Shown: positions 18,179 to 26,397 of the stretch, piece after piece
Layout: every line of letters starts with the position of its first letter
Position numbering within the stretch: position 1 is the first letter of the stretch
Assembly (NCBI GenBank): GCA_017379935.1
Contig: JAFNVC010000002.1
Coordinates: forward strand, 1 to 64,000
Reading direction: 5' to 3'
From: Clostridia bacterium
GTDB taxonomy: Bacteria; Bacillota; Clostridia; Oscillospirales; Acutalibacteraceae
Length of the DNA: 64,000 bases
The notes under the pieces: model-generated
What the model was told of the DNA's origin: nothing
Databases searched by the model: none
What the model saw: the letters and a program-made list of their open reading frames with translations, nothing else
Translations under genes and position numbers: made by a program

Positions 18179-20785
18179 TTAAAGTATCTTACCGATAAAG
18201 TAAATTATCACATTCAGCACATTGTTGAGCACGTACTTGATACCCGACCAGATATATGGTGACTCGAATTCCCACTCGTCGGGGCTTTCAAGGAAGCTGC
18301 CGAGTGAGCCGTCATATTCGTAAGGCTCAAGGAATGCCTTCGTGTGCATCTTAGCAATACAAAGGTTCTTGCAGGCCGCGCGCAAAGCGGTGCCGAAGCC
18401 CACAGGATCGCGGTAATATGCGCTTGTAACTGAAATGATGTGTGAGGGGAGGTTGACTGCCCAGATACCCGAAAGGATGGTATCGTTGCCGTTATAAACC
18501 GCAATTACGGGGCTCATATAGCCTGAGCCGGTGAAGTTCCATGAATAGTCGGAAACTACGAAGCCCTCAAAGCCCCATTCTCCGCGGAGAAGGTCATTGA
18601 GAAGTGCCGAGCTGCCGCCGCACCAGCTTGTGCCGATACGGTTGAAGGCTGACATCATACCCTTGCACTTTGTTTCCTTGACGGGCTCTTCAAATGCCTT
18701 AAGGTAGATTTCGCGCATTGTCTGCTCGTCTGCCCAGGTGAATACACCCTCACGGTGCGATTCCTGATCGTTCATAACAAAATGCTTCATCGTAACTACA
18801 AGATTCTGCTTATGGCATCCCGTGATAACTGCAGTTGCCATTTTAGCGGAAATGATCGGATCCTCTGAATAGTATTCGAAGTTTCTGCCGCCGCGGGGAT
18901 TTCTGTGGATATTGGCACCGGGTGCGTACCAGATATCAGTACCCATATCCTTAGCTTCCTTACCGACGCCCTCGCCGAACTGCTCTGCAAGCTCAACGTT
19001 CCACGTGCAGGCGAGTGCTGTCTGGCAGGGGTAAGCAGTACCGCTGTCGTCATATACAAGACCGTTCTGTCCCTTGATGCTTGACGGGCCGTCGTTATCC
19101 CAAGTGTGCGGAATTCCGAGACGCTCAACACCGCGCGTGTTGTAACCGCCGTCAATAACCATCATTGCCATTTCGTTGAGTGTGAGCTGGTCGAGGAATT
19201 TATCCCAGAGGCTTTCGTCCTCGTAAACGTCCTGAAGAGTGATAACCTCGTCATATTCAACGCCCATCTTCGGTGCCTCACCCTCAGTCTGAGGCTCGGG
19301 GAGCTTGTCAACGTTCTTGATTTCCTTTGTTGCTTCAAGCTCTCTGCAAACGGGATATGTATTGAGCGCATCGGCTCTTGAGAGAACAGGGAATCCGCTG
19401 TAAACATCCTCGAAGCGGTTTTCAATCTGTGCGCCTGTTGTGTCATCCTGCTTGATGATCTTATCTGCTTTTACGAGATAATCAAAAGAATCGATATGCT
19501 CTCTGACATTTTCGCCGAGGATGATCTTATATGTGCCCTTTTCAAGCACCCACGCCTCGTTTACCTTATGGTCGTAGGATGCCATATCGTCTGCATCAAA
19601 GCTTATTGTGAGTGTCTCACTCTTGCCGGGTGCGAGGAGCTTAGTCTTTGCAAAGCCGGCGAGGCAGATTGCACTCTTCTCGATACCGCCCTCATTATAA
19701 GGTGCACTGTAATAAATCTGTGCGGTTTCCTTACCGCTGACGTTACCTGTATTTGTAACCTTGACCTTTACTGTGATAGTTTCGTTGCTTGTGCTGTAAT
19801 CAACGATTTCCTTGTCAAAGCTTGTGTACGAAAGACCGTAGCCGAAGGGGAATTGTACCTTGTCCTTCGCGAAGGTTTCAAAATAACGGTAACCTACATA
19901 AATACCCTCAAGGTATTCAACGTAATATCCGCCGCCCTTGTATTTGTTTGTGCCGAAGCACTCGTTTGACGGATGGTCGCTGACCTTGTATGCAACTGTG
20001 TCCGCAAGCTTACCCGAAGGATTGATTTTACCGTTGAGCACCTGTGCGACTGCGGACATACCGAATTCACCGGGAATCCAGATGATAGCCGCTGCCTTGA
20101 TGTTTTCATAATCCTCGAGCCAGCCCATTTCCATCACGTTAGCCGTGTTGAAAAGAACGATGATGTTTTCGAAATTGGCGTTGAGCTTTTCGAAAAGTGC
20201 GATTTCCTCTTCTTTCAGCTGAAGCACCTCTTCGTCAAGGTCCTGTCCCTCAGCGCTCGTACGGCTGATGATAACAACTGCCGTGTCAGAAAAAGCCTTT
20301 GCGTTGCTCATTACTTTATCGTCAAGCCTTTTGATGTCAAGCTCGTCAAGAGAGCTTTTGGCAAAAATAAGAGCAAGAAGATTGTTGAGTACCGTGTTGT
20401 CTGTTTTTGGGGTAGCTGATGTGTCGCAGTACTTTTCGTAAAGCGCGCGCAGCTCCGTGTTATATTCGATGTTCTGCTCCTCGAGCGCATCGTAGAAGGT
20501 GATCGGATCTTCAGAAATAACACTGCCTGAGCCCGAGCCGCCGATGAACGGACAAACCGAGCCGGCGCCGAAAACGTTGACCTTGCCGCCTGAAAGCGGA
20601 AGCACGTTATCCTCGTTTTTAAGAAGAACGAGACCCTCGCCCTCGATCTGAATTGCTGTCTGTGATGTTTCCGCAATGATGTCGGGATCAATGTCGCCGC
20701 TCATTGCGAACGCGTGGGGGATAACCGCAAAAGCCATCACCAACGCAAGGAATACTGATAAGAATTTAGTAAAACCCTTTTTCAA
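18179..20785 (-). CDS. Exported GH3 beta-glucosidase with swapped domain order
   Basis: This glycoside hydrolase family 3 protein probably releases glucose or xylose from beta-linked oligosaccharides outside the membrane. The start is TTG 20785 (site AGGTG), giving 868 residues with a signal peptide ending near HAFA. The usual order is reversed. The GH3 C-terminal domain (EGLVLLKNEDNVLPL) comes first, then a fibronectin-III-like domain (ETAQIYYSAPY), then the catalytic barrel. The barrel has GPSSIKG, NIHRNPRGGRNFEYYSEDP and KHFVMNDQE. The nucleophile is Asp746 in VVSDYSW. Swapped GH3 enzymes are known in rumen Clostridia. A hydrophobic helix at the extreme C-terminus may anchor it. Confidence 0.93.
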   Translation of the reverse strand: MKKGFTKFLSVFLALVMAFAVIPHAFAMSGDIDPDIIAETSQTAIQIEGEGLVLLKNEDNVLPLSGGKVNVFGAGSVCPFIGGSGSGSVISEDPITFYDALEEQNIEYNTELRALYEKYCDTSATPKTDNTVLNNLLALIFAKSSLDELDIKRLDDKVMSNAKAFSDTAVVIISRTSAEGQDLDEEVLQLKEEEIALFEKLNANFENIIVLFNTANVMEMGWLEDYENIKAAAIIWIPGEFGMSAVAQVLNGKINPSGKLADTVAYKVSDHPSNECFGTNKYKGGGYYVEYLEGIYVGYRYFETFAKDKVQFPFGYGLSYTSFDKEIVDYSTSNETITVKVKVTNTGNVSGKETAQIYYSAPYNEGGIEKSAICLAGFAKTKLLAPGKSETLTISFDADDMASYDHKVNEAWVLEKGTYKIILGENVREHIDSFDYLVKADKIIKQDDTTGAQIENRFEDVYSGFPVLSRADALNTYPVCRELEATKEIKNVDKLPEPQTEGEAPKMGVEYDEVITLQDVYEDESLWDKFLDQLTLNEMAMMVIDGGYNTRGVERLGIPHTWDNDGPSSIKGQNGLVYDDSGTAYPCQTALACTWNVELAEQFGEGVGKEAKDMGTDIWYAPGANIHRNPRGGRNFEYYSEDPIISAKMATAVITGCHKQNLVVTMKHFVMNDQESHREGVFTWADEQTMREIYLKAFEEPVKETKCKGMMSAFNRIGTSWCGGSSALLNDLLRGEWGFEGFVVSDYSWNFTGSGYMSPVIAVYNGNDTILSGIWAVNLPSHIISVTSAYYRDPVGFGTALRAACKNLCIAKMHTKAFLEPYEYDGSLGSFLESPDEWEFESPYIWSGIKYVLNNVLNVIIYFIGKIL

Positions 20786-20815
20786 ACCAAACACCTCACA
20801 ATATTTATTGATTAT

Positions 20816-20844
20816 ATAATACAAAATAATTATAAAAATTGCAA
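20816..20844 (-). promoter_or_regulatory. GH3 gene promoter
   Basis: On the minus strand TTGCAA, a 17-bp spacer and TATTAT precede the TTG start by about 30 bp. Confidence 0.7.
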
Positions 20845-20858
20845 TATTTTTATTTAAC

Positions 20859-20887
20859 TTGATTATTGTACATTTTTGTAGTATAGT
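20859..20887 (+). promoter_or_regulatory. Aldo/keto reductase promoter
   Basis: TTGATT, a 17-bp spacer and TATAGT are divergent from the GH3 promoter. The two -35 boxes are only 14 bp apart, so both could be controlled by one regulator. Confidence 0.7.
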
Positions 20888-20915
20888 AAGATAAAAATTA
20901 AAAAAGGAGATTATA

Positions 20916-21833
20916 ATGAAATATATCAATACATATTCAAAGGAAATTGATGTTTCGCAGGTGGCGCTTGGCTGTATGCGCATTTCTCAGATGACACCTG
21001 CCGAGACCGAAAAATATATTTCAACTGCCATTGACCTCGGCTATAACTATTTTGACCACGCGGATATCTACGGCGGGGGTGAGTGTGAAAAGGTGTTCGG
21101 TAAGGCGCTTGCACTCAATAAAAGCCTCCGCGATAAAATAATAATACAGACCAAATGCGGTATACGCAAAGGAATGTATGATTTTTCAAAGGAGCATATA
21201 ATTTCGAGTGTTGAGAATTCACTTAAAAATCTCGGTGTTGAAAAAATTGACGTGCTTCTTTTGCACCGTCCCGATCTGCTGATGGAGCCCGAAGAGGTTG
21301 CCGAAGCCTTCGATTATCTTGAGTCGAGCGGAAAGGTCGGTGCCTTCGGTGTTTCCAATCACAGCGCATCGCAGATTGAGCTTCTTAAAACTGCAGTGAA
21401 GCAGGATATTAAAATCAATCAGATGCAGCTGAGTATTACCAACGCAACAATGATAAGCAGCGGTGCTAACGTCAATCTGCAGAATCGTGACGGCACGAAT
21501 TACGACGGATATCTCCGCGATTACTGCCGTCTTAACGGTATCACGGTTCAGCCGTGGTCACCGCTTCAGCACGGATTTATCTCCGGCACCTTCCTCGGCA
21601 ATCCCGATTTTGCCGGGCTTAACGAGAAGCTTCAGCAGTTAGCGGAAAAATACGGTGTTACGGATACGGGTATTGCAATCGCGTGGCTTCTCCGCCTTCC
21701 GGACAAAATGCAGCCCGTTGTCGGAAGCATAAACCTCGAAAGACTTGCCGATATAGCCAGGGCGGCGGATATTGTTCTGTCAAAAGAGGATTGGTACGAT
21801 ATCTATCTCACGGCAGGATATAAATTGCCCTAG
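20916..21833 (+). CDS. Aldo/keto reductase
   Basis: This NAD(P)H-dependent (beta/alpha)8-barrel oxidoreductase has 305 residues. The catalytic tetrad is visible: Asp47 and Tyr52 in FDHADIYGGG, Lys80 in IIIQTKCGI and His117 in LLLHRPDL. The cofactor-binding end is seen in QPWSPLQHG and VVGSINLERL. It resembles the YdhF type of E. coli. It is divergent from the GH3 gene and followed by a sugar transporter, so the substrate may be a sugar or a derived aldehyde; that is inference only. AAAGGAGA precedes the ATG. Confidence 0.92.
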   Translation: MKYINTYSKEIDVSQVALGCMRISQMTPAETEKYISTAIDLGYNYFDHADIYGGGECEKVFGKALALNKSLRDKIIIQTKCGIRKGMYDFSKEHIISSVENSLKNLGVEKIDVLLLHRPDLLMEPEEVAEAFDYLESSGKVGAFGVSNHSASQIELLKTAVKQDIKINQMQLSITNATMISSGANVNLQNRDGTNYDGYLRDYCRLNGITVQPWSPLQHGFISGTFLGNPDFAGLNEKLQQLAEKYGVTDTGIAIAWLLRLPDKMQPVVGSINLERLADIARAADIVLSKEDWYDIYLTAGYKLP

Positions 21834-21855
21834 CATTCAGCTGTTTGAATAAAAT

Positions 21856-21906
21856 CAAAAACTGGTTTTTGTTCATTGTAGACAAAAATCAGTTTTTGTT
21901 CTTTTT
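21856..21906 (+). terminator. Terminator after the aldo/keto reductase
   Basis: A 17-bp stem (21856-21872 with 21882-21898, one G-U pair) has a 9-nt loop and runs into TTCTTTTT. Confidence 0.85.
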
Positions 21907-21909
21907 ATG

Positions 21910-21938
21910 TGGCAAAAAATCTCCCGTTATGATATAAT
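21910..21938 (+). promoter_or_regulatory. Probable promoter of the GPH transporter
   Basis: A perfect TATAAT (21933-21938) lies 62 bp before the start. The -35 box at 17-bp spacing is weak (TGGCAA), which would suit an activated promoter. Confidence 0.55.
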
Positions 21939-21999
21939 TAATCTGTTATATTATAAAATCCGCAAAGTGCGGATAAATCAATGAAAAGGGGTTGTAATC

Positions 22000-24408
22000 T
22001 TGGCAAGTAATATGGCGTTAAAGCAAAAAGCTACTAACTTGCTTTCGGATTTGAAGGTTTACTGGAACAATCCGATGCCGGGTCGTTATATGACCTTCAA
22101 GGAAATTGCCGCTTACGCAGGCGGCGGTATTGGCGCTTACTTCATTATAACTATGGGCGGTGCGCTGGCAGTTAATATCAATAATATGATTGTCGGCGGT
22201 GCTATCGGTGTCGATCCGACACATATGTACATTCTTTACTTAATTGCAACACTCGCGAACATACCTCTTACCGCGGTCAGAGCAAATATGATTGACAATA
22301 CGCGTAATAAAGCGGGTAAGTACAGACCGTACCTTCTTTCTATGGGTATTCCGACCGTGCTTATTGTGTTGGCTTATGTTTATTTTCCGTATAATCTTCT
22401 CTATGATTTCTTCCCGATGCAGGCGTTCGGATATGATGGAGGCTATGTTGCAAAGGTTGCCGTGGTGCTGGTATTCAACCTTTTACTGCAGTTCTTCTTC
22501 AATTTCTTCCAGGATTCATACACGAATCTAATCCACGTTCTTTCTCCGAATACTCAGGAAAGAACGGATGTACTTGCAATCAAGAGCGTTGTTTATTCAC
22601 TCGCACCCTCAATCGTAAATATCGTGCTTCCGACAGTTTCACAGTTCCTTACCAATAACGATATGTACGACATCAGGCTCTACCGTGTGTGCTATCCCAT
22701 TTTTGCAGTGTTCGGTGTTACGCTGACTGCGATAGTTTTTGCTAACACAAAAGAAAAGATTGTTCAGGCAAAAACAAGAGTTGTTCAGGTTCGTTTTATT
22801 GATTCGTTCCGTGCTGTTGCGAAAAACAAGTATTTCTGGATTATTGCACTTGCAGGCTGGCTCGGCTTCCTTGAGTCATCTTACAGTAACATCCTTTCGT
22901 GGACATATAACTACGCGCATCCCTGCTCGGGAAGCGTAATGGGTCTTATCCAGACGGTTATCAGCAATGCCTCAATGTGGGGTATGATTCTTGCGCCGTT
23001 CTGTATCCGCGCATTCGGCAAGAAAAAGGTTCTCATCGGCATCAATACAATGAACATCATCTGTATTCTTGCAATGGGTGTCAATAAATCCAGCATTTAT
23101 TGGCTTGCAATCTGTGTTTATTTCAACTGGCTTTTCGGTGCTTTTGAGCAGATTACAAACCCGGCTATCCAGGCGGATATCCGTGACTATCATCAGTATA
23201 AGACAGGCGAGCGTATCGACGGAATGTTCTCGACGGTTCAGACTATCGGTAACATAGTAACGCTTGCAACCTCGTCCGTACTTCCGTTTATTTACAAAAG
23301 CTACGGCATTTACGAGGGCAACGGCTACAAGGAGTCTCCGTTTGATATCCTTGATGTAAATACCGGTAAGCCCGGCCTTCTTGAGGATATTATCGGAACG
23401 CTTATTATAATGGCTGCAGTCGGCGCATTTATGAACCTTGTTCCGTTCTTCTTCTACGACCTTACCGAAAAGCAGCAGAAGGGTATTGTCCGTATCCTTA
23501 AAATCCGAGCAATGTTCGAGGACTACGGCAACGGTGTCACAAACGACCGCACTCTTGTTGAGGCTGTTGACATTATCCGCGATGCAAAGGCTATGGCTGA
23601 TAAGGAGCCTGTTGCAGTTTCAAAGAAGGATAAGAAGGCTGACAAAAAGGCTTATAAGGAAGCCCGTAATTATAACGAAGAAATCGAAATTGCAAAGTTG
23701 GTATGCGCAGAGCTTGATAAGTTCTCAAGTGAGGAATACGAAATTAAACTCAGAGCAAATCAGGCTACCTACAGTGCAGGTCTTGCAGGTCTTTTCTATG
23801 CTGAAAAGTCAGAGCTTAAGAAGGAGCTTGCAGATGCAAAGGCAATGCCCAAGACTACTGCTGAGGAGAAGGAGCTTCGCAAGTTCTCAATCGAGGTTGC
23901 ACAGAAGAAGCTTGCTTCACGCACGGCTATTGACGCTCATTATCAGTCACTTGCAGATTTTGTTCAGCCCGATTTTGCTGTTCTTGAATCGTACTACGAG
24001 GCAGAGGATGCCTGCGACGAGAAGCTCAGAGAGCTTTATGCAAAGCAGGCAGAGGCAAAGAAGCAGAAGAACGGCGGCTTGGTCAAGGAGCTTAAGGCTG
24101 AAATTCAGCGCGTAAACATTGAAAAGAAAAAGGCTCAGAAGGCAGCAAAGGCAGAAATGGAGCTTCACGCTGTATTCGCACGCGCAGCAAAGCCGTATCT
24201 TGATGCTGAAAAGATGATGAAGGAAAAGGAAAACTACGCTCATTACGAGGAGCTTGAGGCTAAGTATGACGAGGCTAAAGCACGTATTGAGGAGGAAGAC
24301 AGACTCAAGGCTGAGGAGCAGGCTAAGGCTGATGCAGAAAAGAAGGCAGATAAGGAACGCCGTCTTGCAGAAAAAGCAGCAGCAAAGCAGGCTAAAAAGC
24401 GTAAATAA
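22000..24408 (+). CDS. GPH-type MFS sugar transporter with long charged C-terminal tail
   Basis: Residues 1 to about 500 form a 12-helix glycoside-pentoside-hexuronide:cation symporter-like (MFS_2) domain. It carries features such as NMIDNTRNKAGKYRPYLLSMG after helix 2 and ITNPAIQADIRDYHQYKTGERIDG (both shown in part) in the central loop. About 300 further residues are soluble and very rich in Lys, Glu and Ala (KKDKKADKKAYKEARNYNEE to the end KAAAKQAKKRK), predicted to be coiled coil. Typical members end near residue 450-500. The start is TTG 22000 after AAAAGGGG; ATG 22012 is possible. The substrate is unknown; the nearby GH3 enzyme suggests an oligosaccharide or glycoside. Confidence 0.88.
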   Translation: MASNMALKQKATNLLSDLKVYWNNPMPGRYMTFKEIAAYAGGGIGAYFIITMGGALAVNINNMIVGGAIGVDPTHMYILYLIATLANIPLTAVRANMIDNTRNKAGKYRPYLLSMGIPTVLIVLAYVYFPYNLLYDFFPMQAFGYDGGYVAKVAVVLVFNLLLQFFFNFFQDSYTNLIHVLSPNTQERTDVLAIKSVVYSLAPSIVNIVLPTVSQFLTNNDMYDIRLYRVCYPIFAVFGVTLTAIVFANTKEKIVQAKTRVVQVRFIDSFRAVAKNKYFWIIALAGWLGFLESSYSNILSWTYNYAHPCSGSVMGLIQTVISNASMWGMILAPFCIRAFGKKKVLIGINTMNIICILAMGVNKSSIYWLAICVYFNWLFGAFEQITNPAIQADIRDYHQYKTGERIDGMFSTVQTIGNIVTLATSSVLPFIYKSYGIYEGNGYKESPFDILDVNTGKPGLLEDIIGTLIIMAAVGAFMNLVPFFFYDLTEKQQKGIVRILKIRAMFEDYGNGVTNDRTLVEAVDIIRDAKAMADKEPVAVSKKDKKADKKAYKEARNYNEEIEIAKLVCAELDKFSSEEYEIKLRANQATYSAGLAGLFYAEKSELKKELADAKAMPKTTAEEKELRKFSIEVAQKKLASRTAIDAHYQSLADFVQPDFAVLESYYEAEDACDEKLRELYAKQAEAKKQKNGGLVKELKAEIQRVNIEKKKAQKAAKAEMELHAVFARAAKPYLDAEKMMKEKENYAHYEELEAKYDEAKARIEEEDRLKAEEQAKADAEKKADKERRLAEKAAAKQAKKRK

Positions 24409-24413
24409 TATTT

Positions 24414-24449
24414 TCAGAGAGCTGCTTAACGGCGGTTCTCTGATTTTTT
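24414..24449 (+). terminator. Terminator after the transporter
   Basis: TCAGAGA (24414-24420) pairs with TCTCTGA (24437-24443), followed by TTTTTT. Confidence 0.8.
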
Positions 24450-24487
24450 ATAAAACGAAAAAAATCTGAATTTTTTTCAAAAAAATA

Positions 24488-24516
24488 TTGAAAACTATAA
24501 TATATGGTGATATAAT
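24488..24516 (+). promoter_or_regulatory. Promoter of the CofE-like gene
   Basis: TTGAAA (24488-24493), a 17-bp spacer and TATAAT (24511-24516). Confidence 0.87.
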
Positions 24517-24571
24517 TTATTGTCGTAAAAAATGTATATGTATGTTTCGATATACAAAGGAGTTGTTCATT

Positions 24572-25765
24572 ATGAGTCGAATGATAGGTACAGTTTCCCG
24601 CGGTGTCAGAGCACCGATCATCAAAGAGGGCGACGATATTGTTGAAATCGTAACGTCATCAGTTCTCGAGGCTTCAGAGGATGCAGGCTTCAAGTTCAAT
24701 GACCGTGATATCGTTGCTATGACAGAGGCTATCGTTGCAAGAGCACAGGGCAACTATGCTACGGTTGACGATATTGCTGCAGACGTTAAGGCAAAGTTCG
24801 GCGGCGAAACAGTCGGTGTTATTTTCCCGATTCTCAGCCGTAACCGTTTTGCAATCTGCCTTCGCGGTATTGCAAAGGGAGCTAAGAAGGTTGTAATTAT
24901 GCTTTCTTATCCGTCTGACGAAGTCGGTAACCACCTCATCTCAATGGACGCTATTGATGATAAGGGCGTTGACCCGTACAAGGACGTTCTTTCAACTGCA
25001 AAGTACCGTGAGCTTTTCGGATATGAGAAGCACACCTTCACGGGCGTTGATTATGTTGAATATTATGAGAGCCTTGTTCGCGAGTGCGGCGCTGAGTGCG
25101 AAATCATCTTCGCAAATAATGCAAAGGCAATTCTTGATTATACAAAGAACGTTCTCTGCTGTGATATTCACACAAGAGCACGTACAAAGAGAATCCTTAA
25201 GGCTGCAGGCGCAGAGATTGTATACGGCCTTGACGAAATTCTCAATGCACCCGTAAACGGAAGCGGCTTCAATGCAGATTACGGTCTCCTCGGCTCAAAC
25301 AAGGCAACAGAGGATAAGGTTAAGCTCTTCCCGCGTGACTGCCAGCCCGTTGTTGATGCTATTCAGAAGAAGCTCTTCGAGGCAACAGGCAAGAAGATCG
25401 AGGTTATGGTTTACGGTGACGGCGCATTCAAGGATCCCGTAGGTAAGATCTGGGAGCTTGCTGACCCCGTTGTTTCTCCGGCATATACAGATGGTCTCGA
25501 GGGTACACCCAACGAGCTCAAGCTCAAGTATCTTGCAGATAACGAGTTTGCAGCACTTTCGGGTGACGAGCTTAAGGAAGCAATCAAGGGAAAGATTCAG
25601 GAGAAGGATGACAACCTCGTAGGTAAGATGGCTTCTGAGGGTACAACTCCGAGAAGACTTACAGACCTCATCGGCTCACTCTGCGACCTCACATCAGGCT
25701 CAGGCGACAAGGGTACGCCCATCGTATTCATCCAGGGCTACTTCGACAACTACACAACAGACTGA
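24572..25765 (+). CDS. Coenzyme F420-0:L-glutamate ligase-like (CofE family) protein
   Basis: The 397-residue protein resembles the gut-Clostridia proteins annotated as F420-0:gamma-glutamyl ligase. Features are the N-terminal GTVSRGVRAPIIKEGDDIVEIV, shown here in part, then NDRDIVAMTEAIVARAQGNY and FPILSRNRFAICLRGIAKGA. It is longer than archaeal CofE (about 250). I see no other F420 gene in the window, and Clostridia of this kind are not known to use F420. The real acceptor may therefore be another compound receiving glutamate. ATG 24572 has AAGGAG; an in-frame ATG at 24488 lies inside the promoter and is rejected. It is a single-gene unit. Confidence 0.75.
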   Translation: MSRMIGTVSRGVRAPIIKEGDDIVEIVTSSVLEASEDAGFKFNDRDIVAMTEAIVARAQGNYATVDDIAADVKAKFGGETVGVIFPILSRNRFAICLRGIAKGAKKVVIMLSYPSDEVGNHLISMDAIDDKGVDPYKDVLSTAKYRELFGYEKHTFTGVDYVEYYESLVRECGAECEIIFANNAKAILDYTKNVLCCDIHTRARTKRILKAAGAEIVYGLDEILNAPVNGSGFNADYGLLGSNKATEDKVKLFPRDCQPVVDAIQKKLFEATGKKIEVMVYGDGAFKDPVGKIWELADPVVSPAYTDGLEGTPNELKLKYLADNEFAALSGDELKEAIKGKIQEKDDNLVGKMASEGTTPRRLTDLIGSLCDLTSGSGDKGTPIVFIQGYFDNYTTD

Positions 25766-25771
25766 TAAAAT

Positions 25772-25804
25772 AAAGTGCCTTATACTTGCTATAAGGCACT
25801 TTTG
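25772..25804 (+). terminator. Terminator after the CofE-like gene
   Basis: A perfect 13-bp stem (AAAGTGCCTTATA with its complement) has a 5-nt loop and a short T-run. Confidence 0.82.
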
Positions 25805-25819
25805 TAATAAGGTGATATA

Positions 25820-26308
25820 ATGAAACAAAAGGTATACGATTTTTTAAACAGTCAGAATATAAATTTTGATGTCAAGGACCACGAAGCGGTCTATACAATG
25901 GAGGAAATGCAGACGGCAGGCCTCGATAAGCTCGGTACAATCTGCAAGAATCTCTTCATCCGCGATCAGAAGGGCAAAAAGCATTTTCTGATTACCGCCG
26001 ATGATGCAACTCATATCAATCTCAAGGACGTCGGTGTAAAGCTTGAAGCGGGCAAGGTGAGCTTTGCCTCGGCTGAAAGACTCGAAAAATATCTCGGAGT
26101 TACGACGGGCTGTGTTTCGCCGCTCGGTATTCTCAACGATGCAGAGCACGCGGTAACGGTAGTCCTCGATAAAAAGCTTGTCGGTATCGACCGCCTCGGT
26201 GTTCATCCTAACGATAACACGTCAACGCTCTTTCTTCCCTTCGACAGCCTCGTAAAAGCAATCGAAGCCGTCGGCAACGATTACATAATTGTTGATTTTG
26301 AAAGCTGA
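25820..26308 (+). CDS. Prolyl-tRNA editing protein (ProXp-ala/YbaK-like)
   Basis: This free-standing editing domain of 162 residues probably hydrolyses Ala-tRNA(Pro). The INS/YbaK fold motifs are seen: KNLFIRDQKGKKHFLI near residue 44, the substrate-site segment TTGCVSPLGILND, and HPNDNTSTLFLPF near the C-terminus. The last closely matches the HPxxNTxT element of ProXp-ala (PrdX). It lies between two terminators, 12 bp after the first, so its transcript must partly come from read-through of the upstream unit or from an unrecognised promoter. Confidence 0.88.
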   Translation: MKQKVYDFLNSQNINFDVKDHEAVYTMEEMQTAGLDKLGTICKNLFIRDQKGKKHFLITADDATHINLKDVGVKLEAGKVSFASAERLEKYLGVTTGCVSPLGILNDAEHAVTVVLDKKLVGIDRLGVHPNDNTSTLFLPFDSLVKAIEAVGNDYIIVDFES

Positions 26309-26321
26309 TAACAAGTGCCCG

Positions 26322-26347
26322 AAAGCAGTCGAAAGACTGCTTTTTTT
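26322..26347 (+). terminator. Terminator after the editing protein gene
   Basis: A 9-bp stem (AAAGCAGTC with GACTGCTTT) with a GAAA tetraloop is followed by T4 or more. Confidence 0.92.
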
Positions 26348-26348
26348 G

Positions 26349-26376
26349 TTGATTTTTTTTAGAACGGTGTTATAAT
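26349..26376 (+). promoter_or_regulatory. Promoter of the InlB-repeat/dockerin gene
   Basis: TTGATT, a 16-bp spacer and TATAAT (26371-26376); AGGAGGAG follows 8 bp before the ATG. Confidence 0.75.
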
Positions 26377-26397
26377 TACCCTTAGGAGGAGATAATT

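Noticed and set aside
23438..24115. Second plus-strand frame of 225 codons inside the transporter gene
   Set aside because: Its Ser/Arg/Gln-rich product is typical of a shifted reading of Lys/Glu/Ala codons. It might hint at a frameshift in the tail, but the main frame stays open and keeps its composition to the stop.
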